A stretch of 64,000 nucleotides of DNA from Heterocephalus glaber (lineage: Eukaryota > Chordata > Mammalia > Rodentia > Bathyergidae): the NCBI RefSeq assembly GCF_000247695.1, contig NW_004624734.1:29640377-29704376 (forward strand), written 5' to 3'. Shown piece after piece: positions 60,309 to 64,000 of the stretch. Both the position numbers and the translations under genes were made by a program. How positions within the stretch are numbered: position 1 is the first letter of the stretch; every line of letters starts with the position of its first letter. The notes below the pieces were generated by a model. That model was not told the origin of the DNA. It was given only the letters and a program-made list of their open reading frames with translations, and searched no databases.

Positions 60309-60857
60309 CTGTGGAGGCAGGCAACACAATGCATATGAATTTAGGCAGATACACTCTGTCCTACTTAAATGCTAATAAGCCTTGTAGGGCACATGACTAG
60401 CAAACAGCTAACATTTCTCTTCTCTTGAAACCCTTGTTTTAATTCTCCTGTCTCTGATCCAAAAACTATAGTGGAACAGCATTTATAATCCTCATGAATT
60501 AAGAGGAAAGACCAGAAAAGTAAATAAAAATTTCCTGTATTTCAAGATCATAAATCATTAGAACAGATGTGGATATTTTAGGAAATTTCTTTTAATAGAT
60601 TACAAAGTACAAAATGAGGCTTTAAAAAAATGGTCTGACAACAAAAGGCAGTTCTTTTTCAATGTTCTTCCCCTTTTAAAAAGTGAAGGCTGTATAAAAA
60701 TTTAAAAGCAGGGATCTACTTTATAAAATCTACTTGAAAATAAGTTTTTTTGTACTAAAATGTCCATTAATAGTCTTTTTTGGGGGGAGGGGTAAATCAG
60801 AAAAGACCTGTCATTTGCCACTATTTGTTGAACATATTAAATTATAAACCTTAGCTT

Positions 60858-60959
60858 TCTTTTTTTGTTTGTTTTTTTTTTTTTTGGCATCAGGGATCGA
60901 ACTCAGGTCCTTGCGTTTGCGCAGCAGGTGGTGAAACCACCGAGCTAAACCCCCGGCCC
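60858..60959 (-). mobile_element. ID-type SINE
   Basis: T-rich tail, GGGATCGAACTCAGGTCCTT, AACCACCGAGCTAAACCCCC. Flanking ACCTTAG repeats. Confidence 0.9.
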
Positions 60960-61011
60960 TACCTTAGTTATCTTTGTTACAGTACTAGCATTATCAACAA
61001 TGTACTTAGAA

Positions 61012-61174
61012 GCTGGCCACAGTGGCACATACATGTAATCCCAGCACGGGAGAGGCTGAGGCAGCAGGATCACCTCTGGGTTGAAGCCAGCCTCAGCTAC
61101 ACAGTGAGTTCAAAGCCAACCTGAACTACAGAGTGAGACCCTGTCTCAAAAACAACCCCTCCCCCCCCAAAAAA
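61012..61174 (+). mobile_element. B1 SINE
   Basis: GCTGGCCACAGTGGCACATA, GTAATCCCAGCACGGGAGAG, two quasi-repeats ending CTACACAGTGAGTTC and CTACAGAGTGAGACC, then CTGTCTCAAAAA. Confidence 0.9.
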
Positions 61175-61568
61175 CCCCAATATACTTAGAGAAACTTTTT
61201 CTCCAAATGTTTTACTAAAAGGCCAAGTGTTTGGAGAGAACTTTTTAAAAAGACATCTTCAACAAATCAGCAAATCAATAAGTGGCATATATTTCTTGTC
61301 TCAAGTACAGCTACAATGAAGCACTCAAGATTTAAATGTGCTGTCACTTAATCAAAACAATCAGTCACCATTGAAAAATCTAGTCATTCTGCAAACTAAT
61401 TCTGAGATACTGGTCATTTAACAAGAAATGAGTTTGCGATATAAAAATTTAGATTAATTCTTTTCTGCCATCAGGACAATTCTTAGCACTCAGTCCTGTT
61501 TCCAGAGTGGTACTGCTACCACTACATAGTAAATTTTCATCTAATACAAAGAAAGGGTAAAGGAAGAG

Positions 61569-61806
61569 GTGCAATTTAAAATATATATATATATATTTTG
61601 GGGGAGTACTGGGGATCGAACTCAGGACCTTGCACTTGCGCGGCAGGCGCTGGAACCGCTGAGCTAAATCCCCAGCCCTAAAAAATATTTTTAAGACAGG
61701 GTTTGACTATGTTGTCCAGCTGGCCCTGAACTCCTGGGCTCAAGTGATCCTCCTGCCTTAACCTCCTGGGTGCTGGGACTATGGGCATGGACCACTGTGC
61801 CCGGCA
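61569..61806 (-). mobile_element. B1-dID composite SINE
   Basis: The reverse ID part (GGGGATCGAACTCAGGACCT ... GAGCTAAATCCCCAGCCC, 61,604-61,678) is directly joined to a reverse B1 body (AGACAGGGTTTGACTATGTT to CACTGTGCCCGGC). GGTGCAATTT / GGTACAATTT flank the whole unit, so it moved as one piece. (AT)n precedes it. Confidence 0.82.
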
Positions 61807-61814
61807 AGGTACAA

Positions 61815-61960
61815 TTTCAATAACTAACATTTACCAAATATCTATTATGTTCCAAACACTAAGTCCAGAGTCTAACTAACATCACCTTCCGATCCTCACA
61901 AGAGCCCACAAGGCAGATCTTACCTTCTGACAAATAAGCAAATGGAAGATTAGAGAACAG
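61815..61960 (-). repeat. MIR-like relic
   Basis: ATCTATTATGTTCCAAACAC, CCGATCCTCACAAGAGCCCA, CTTCTGACAAATAAGCAAAT in the order of a reverse MIR. Confidence 0.5.
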
Positions 61961-62420
61961 GAGAGAATGTAGGCCTAACTGTAGTCCTGTGATACGGCTC
62001 CAGTAAGTATCACTGGGATGCAGCCAGACTTGTCCTGCTCCATTTCTATCACCGCACAGATAGGTCCACAGACTTTATTTAAAACTCGGCAGTTGAAACT
62101 AAATACCAAATTTAAGCAAACACACTCGGCAGCAATATTCCATATGGGGCTGACATTAGTATTTTAATTTATTCTTATGTGAATATTCATATTTCCCCCT
62201 ACATAAATATTAACGTGTCTGATTGTGGAGAGCTGACCCAGATCCCACTGGAAATATTAATATATGGTGCATGTATTTTATTTCCCTTCTAAAATCTGAA
62301 AATTTCCGAGTTCTGAAATGCACTCAGCCACTGTTGTTTTAGTGGACTATGGACCTGAACTACCTTTTTCAAGTTTCTAAATCAAATGATTCAAAATAAT
62401 CCTATTATGGAAAATGTCAC

Positions 62421-62431
62421 GGGGGGGGGGG
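62421..62431 (+). repeat. Poly-G run (11 G)
   Basis: Eleven consecutive G. Confidence 0.9.
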
Positions 62432-63483
62432 ACCTTCGGTTGCTTTCTCCTACTCTCCTGCACCCTGCCTACATGACAAGGAAGCTCAATAGCCTTCACA
62501 TGCCCCACAGACATGAGCGCTCTCTGGAGTTCTGTAACTGCCCTGAATTGACTTTGCTTTGCTCCTCTGGACAGAAGGTAAAGTTCCAAATCTGAAACTT
62601 GCAAACAGCTATATATGCAGTACTGATATGGGAACATTTCTAAATGAACACATGAGTTGACACCATTGCTGCTTCATTTTAATTATCAACAGGAATACAT
62701 TTGGAATTTTTTTGTGTGTACCATACGCAGAAAAAAACAAAACCAAAAAGCCAAGGTAAAACCTGACATTTAGCCCCTTTCTCAGCAGGTCTGTTTCTAA
62801 GGCCTGAATGTGGCTAATGCTAGGAGAGGAACTCCCACAAGTAAGGGCTCATCTTGGCTTTAGAACTGAGCTTAGTAACCTATTAGGACTTAAATAGTGG
62901 TAGTGTTAGGCACTATGTCTGTTACAAAAGAAAGTCCTAAATACAGCTGGATTCCAGGACCAGCCATCCTCTGACTCTCTCTGCAGGAAGAACTATCAAA
63001 GAGATTAAAGCCATTTGGAGGAGGGAGGAGGCTTTTAGTTCTATGTTTCCACGCTGTGCCTCCCAGAGCAGCCTCCACAGGGAAGAATACAAAACAAGTC
63101 ATCCTGCTCAATGGAAAGCATTACAGTGATGCTGGATTTGTGTAGGCTTTTTAAAAACTTCTTAGATAAAGGTCTCAGATTTCACTGCAACATAAAAAAG
63201 AATTCATTTATCTAAAAAAAATTTTTTTTACAGTTCACTATGGAAAGATAGTAAGGAAATCTCCCCAACCACTGGACAAGCCAACTCCAAGGACAATGAG
63301 ACAATGTAACCCTTCTTTCACTGATTTCTCATACTCCAGGGAGCTCAATCTACACAGGAAAACAAACTGGTTTTGCTAGTTTGAAAGGAATGCTCCTTTA
63401 AAGGGATTTAGAAATTTCTTAGAATGTCAAATTTCCTCCAGTCTGAAACATTGCTAAATGTTGCCTGCTCTACCCTCCTAGGG

Positions 63484-63563
63484 CAGTGGTGGTGAACCTA
63501 TGGCATGTGCGCCACAGCAGGCTGTTCATCATTGAAAACTCTAAATAAAGTTCACCATTGCTG
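63484..63563 (+). mobile_element. hAT MITE, 80 bp
   Basis: Ends CAGTGGTGGTGAACCTATGG and (reversed) CAGCAATGGTGAAC. Flanked by TCCTAGGG (63,476-63,483) and TCCTAAGG (63,564-63,571), an 8-bp duplication with a CTAG-type core that is typical of hAT elements. Confidence 0.78.
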
Positions 63564-63880
63564 TCCTAAGGTAACAAATAGACTGTATCCTTGATTTTTG
63601 CTCGAATTAGATCAAATGTAGGTAACATTCTCTGCACCTAGGCTCCTGAATCCTTGGTTAGTAACCATGTTCCCTGCCAGAATATGAGAAGTTGGTGAAG
63701 AAAAAGTTATGTAAATGTAACAAGAAACATTTTAAGAGAAGCGGCAAATATCAATGAGTGAAAGCTATGACTTAGGGAATTTGGGTTGTTATGAGGTTAT
63801 CTAAATCATCACTTATTTTGATGAACACATACAAACATATCTCTGTGTTAATGTATATAAATATACAACACTTAAATGTT

Positions 63881-63967
63881 ATTTTTTTTTTTTGGTACCA
63901 GAGATTGAACTCAGGACCGTACGCTTGCGAGGCAGGCGGTGAAACCACTGAGCTAAATCCCCAGCCC
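63881..63967 (-). mobile_element. ID-type SINE
   Basis: Poly-T, GGTACCAGAGATTGAACTCA, ACCACTGAGCTAAATCCCCA. Near-perfect duplication TACAACACTTAAAT / TACAATACTTAAAT on the two sides. Confidence 0.92.
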
Positions 63968-64000
63968 TACAATACTTAAATTTAATGTTCAAAATAGAGC

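Larger units (their letters stand above)
1..64000 (-). other. SIPA1L1: SIPA1L1 gene, internal portion
   Basis: The whole window appears to lie inside one gene read on the minus strand. Ten exons (2,387 bp, about 795 codons) are recognisable by close match to my knowledge of mammalian SIPA1L1/SPAR. All have GT-AG introns and compatible phases from exon to exon. SIPA1L1 is a postsynaptic Rap GTPase-activating protein that binds actin and PSD-95 and shapes dendritic spines. The exons cover the Rap-GAP domain, the PDZ domain and part of the serine-rich C-terminal half. The first large coding exon and promoter lie beyond 64,000. The exons after HTS (coiled coil, C-terminus, 3' UTR) lie before position 1. 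The gene name rests on remembered family sequence; the exon structure is read directly. Confidence 0.95.
60309..64000 (-). other. SIPA1L1: Intron, partial (upstream of first exon in window)
   Basis: Non-coding interval on the upstream side of the 60.3-kb exon. It holds ID SINEs at 60,858 and 63,881, a B1 at 61,012, a B1-dID composite at 61,569-61,806, a MIR relic near 61,815-61,960, a poly-G run at 62,421 and an 80-bp hAT MITE at 63,484. I see no coding signal in the ORFs near 62.4-63.1 kb. Confidence 0.8.

Noticed and set aside
62377..62637. Possible upstream SIPA1L1 exon
   Set aside because: The translation does not match the protein, runs through a poly-G tract and has no splice sites in a suitable phase.
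1..64000. CRISPR arrays, bacterial operons, phage or plasmid features
   Set aside because: None present; the sequence is mammalian intronic DNA with spliced exons and SINEs.

Overview
The window is mammalian nuclear DNA. It holds multi-exon coding sequence with GT-AG introns, B1 and tRNA-derived ID-type SINEs, 5'-truncated L1 copies, MaLR LTRs, MIR relics and old DNA transposons. B1 plus ID-like SINEs and B1-dID composites point to a rodent. The abundant ID variant starting GGCCGGGGATTTAGCTC is not the mouse or rat form. A beaver-like or squirrel-related rodent is my best guess, with low confidence.

The only gene I can support is an internal section of SIPA1L1 (SPAR), a synaptic Rap GTPase-activating protein, on the minus strand. 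Ten coding exons lie between 60,308 and 8,146 (175, 104, 158, 574, 275, 267, 147, 125, 119 and 443 bp). Every exon has AG and GT flanks and every junction keeps the reading frame. In transcript order they encode the Rap-GAP domain (60.3-38.2 kb), the PDZ domain (37.5-37.3 kb), and a serine-rich regulatory region ending with a DSGIDT phosphodegron (8.4 kb). Upstream exons (N-terminus, promoter) lie beyond 64,000 and downstream exons (C-terminus, 3' UTR) before position 1.

The rest, about 96 percent, is intron. I count about 20 young ID-type SINEs, many with clear target-site duplications, plus several B1 or B1-dID copies, three related L1 3' ends, an older L1, three MaLR LTRs, one ERV solo LTR, two hAT MITE copies, two pogo/Tigger-like fossils, two other hAT-like relic types and several MIR relics.

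I found no previously undescribed biological system. The most unusual structures are mobile-element events: two independent SINE dimers, each inserted as one unit with the same subtype order; a 28-nt 5' fragment of U6 snRNA with its own target-site duplication; an ERV LTR nested inside the tail of a SINE; and an L1 with a tandemly duplicated 3' UTR.
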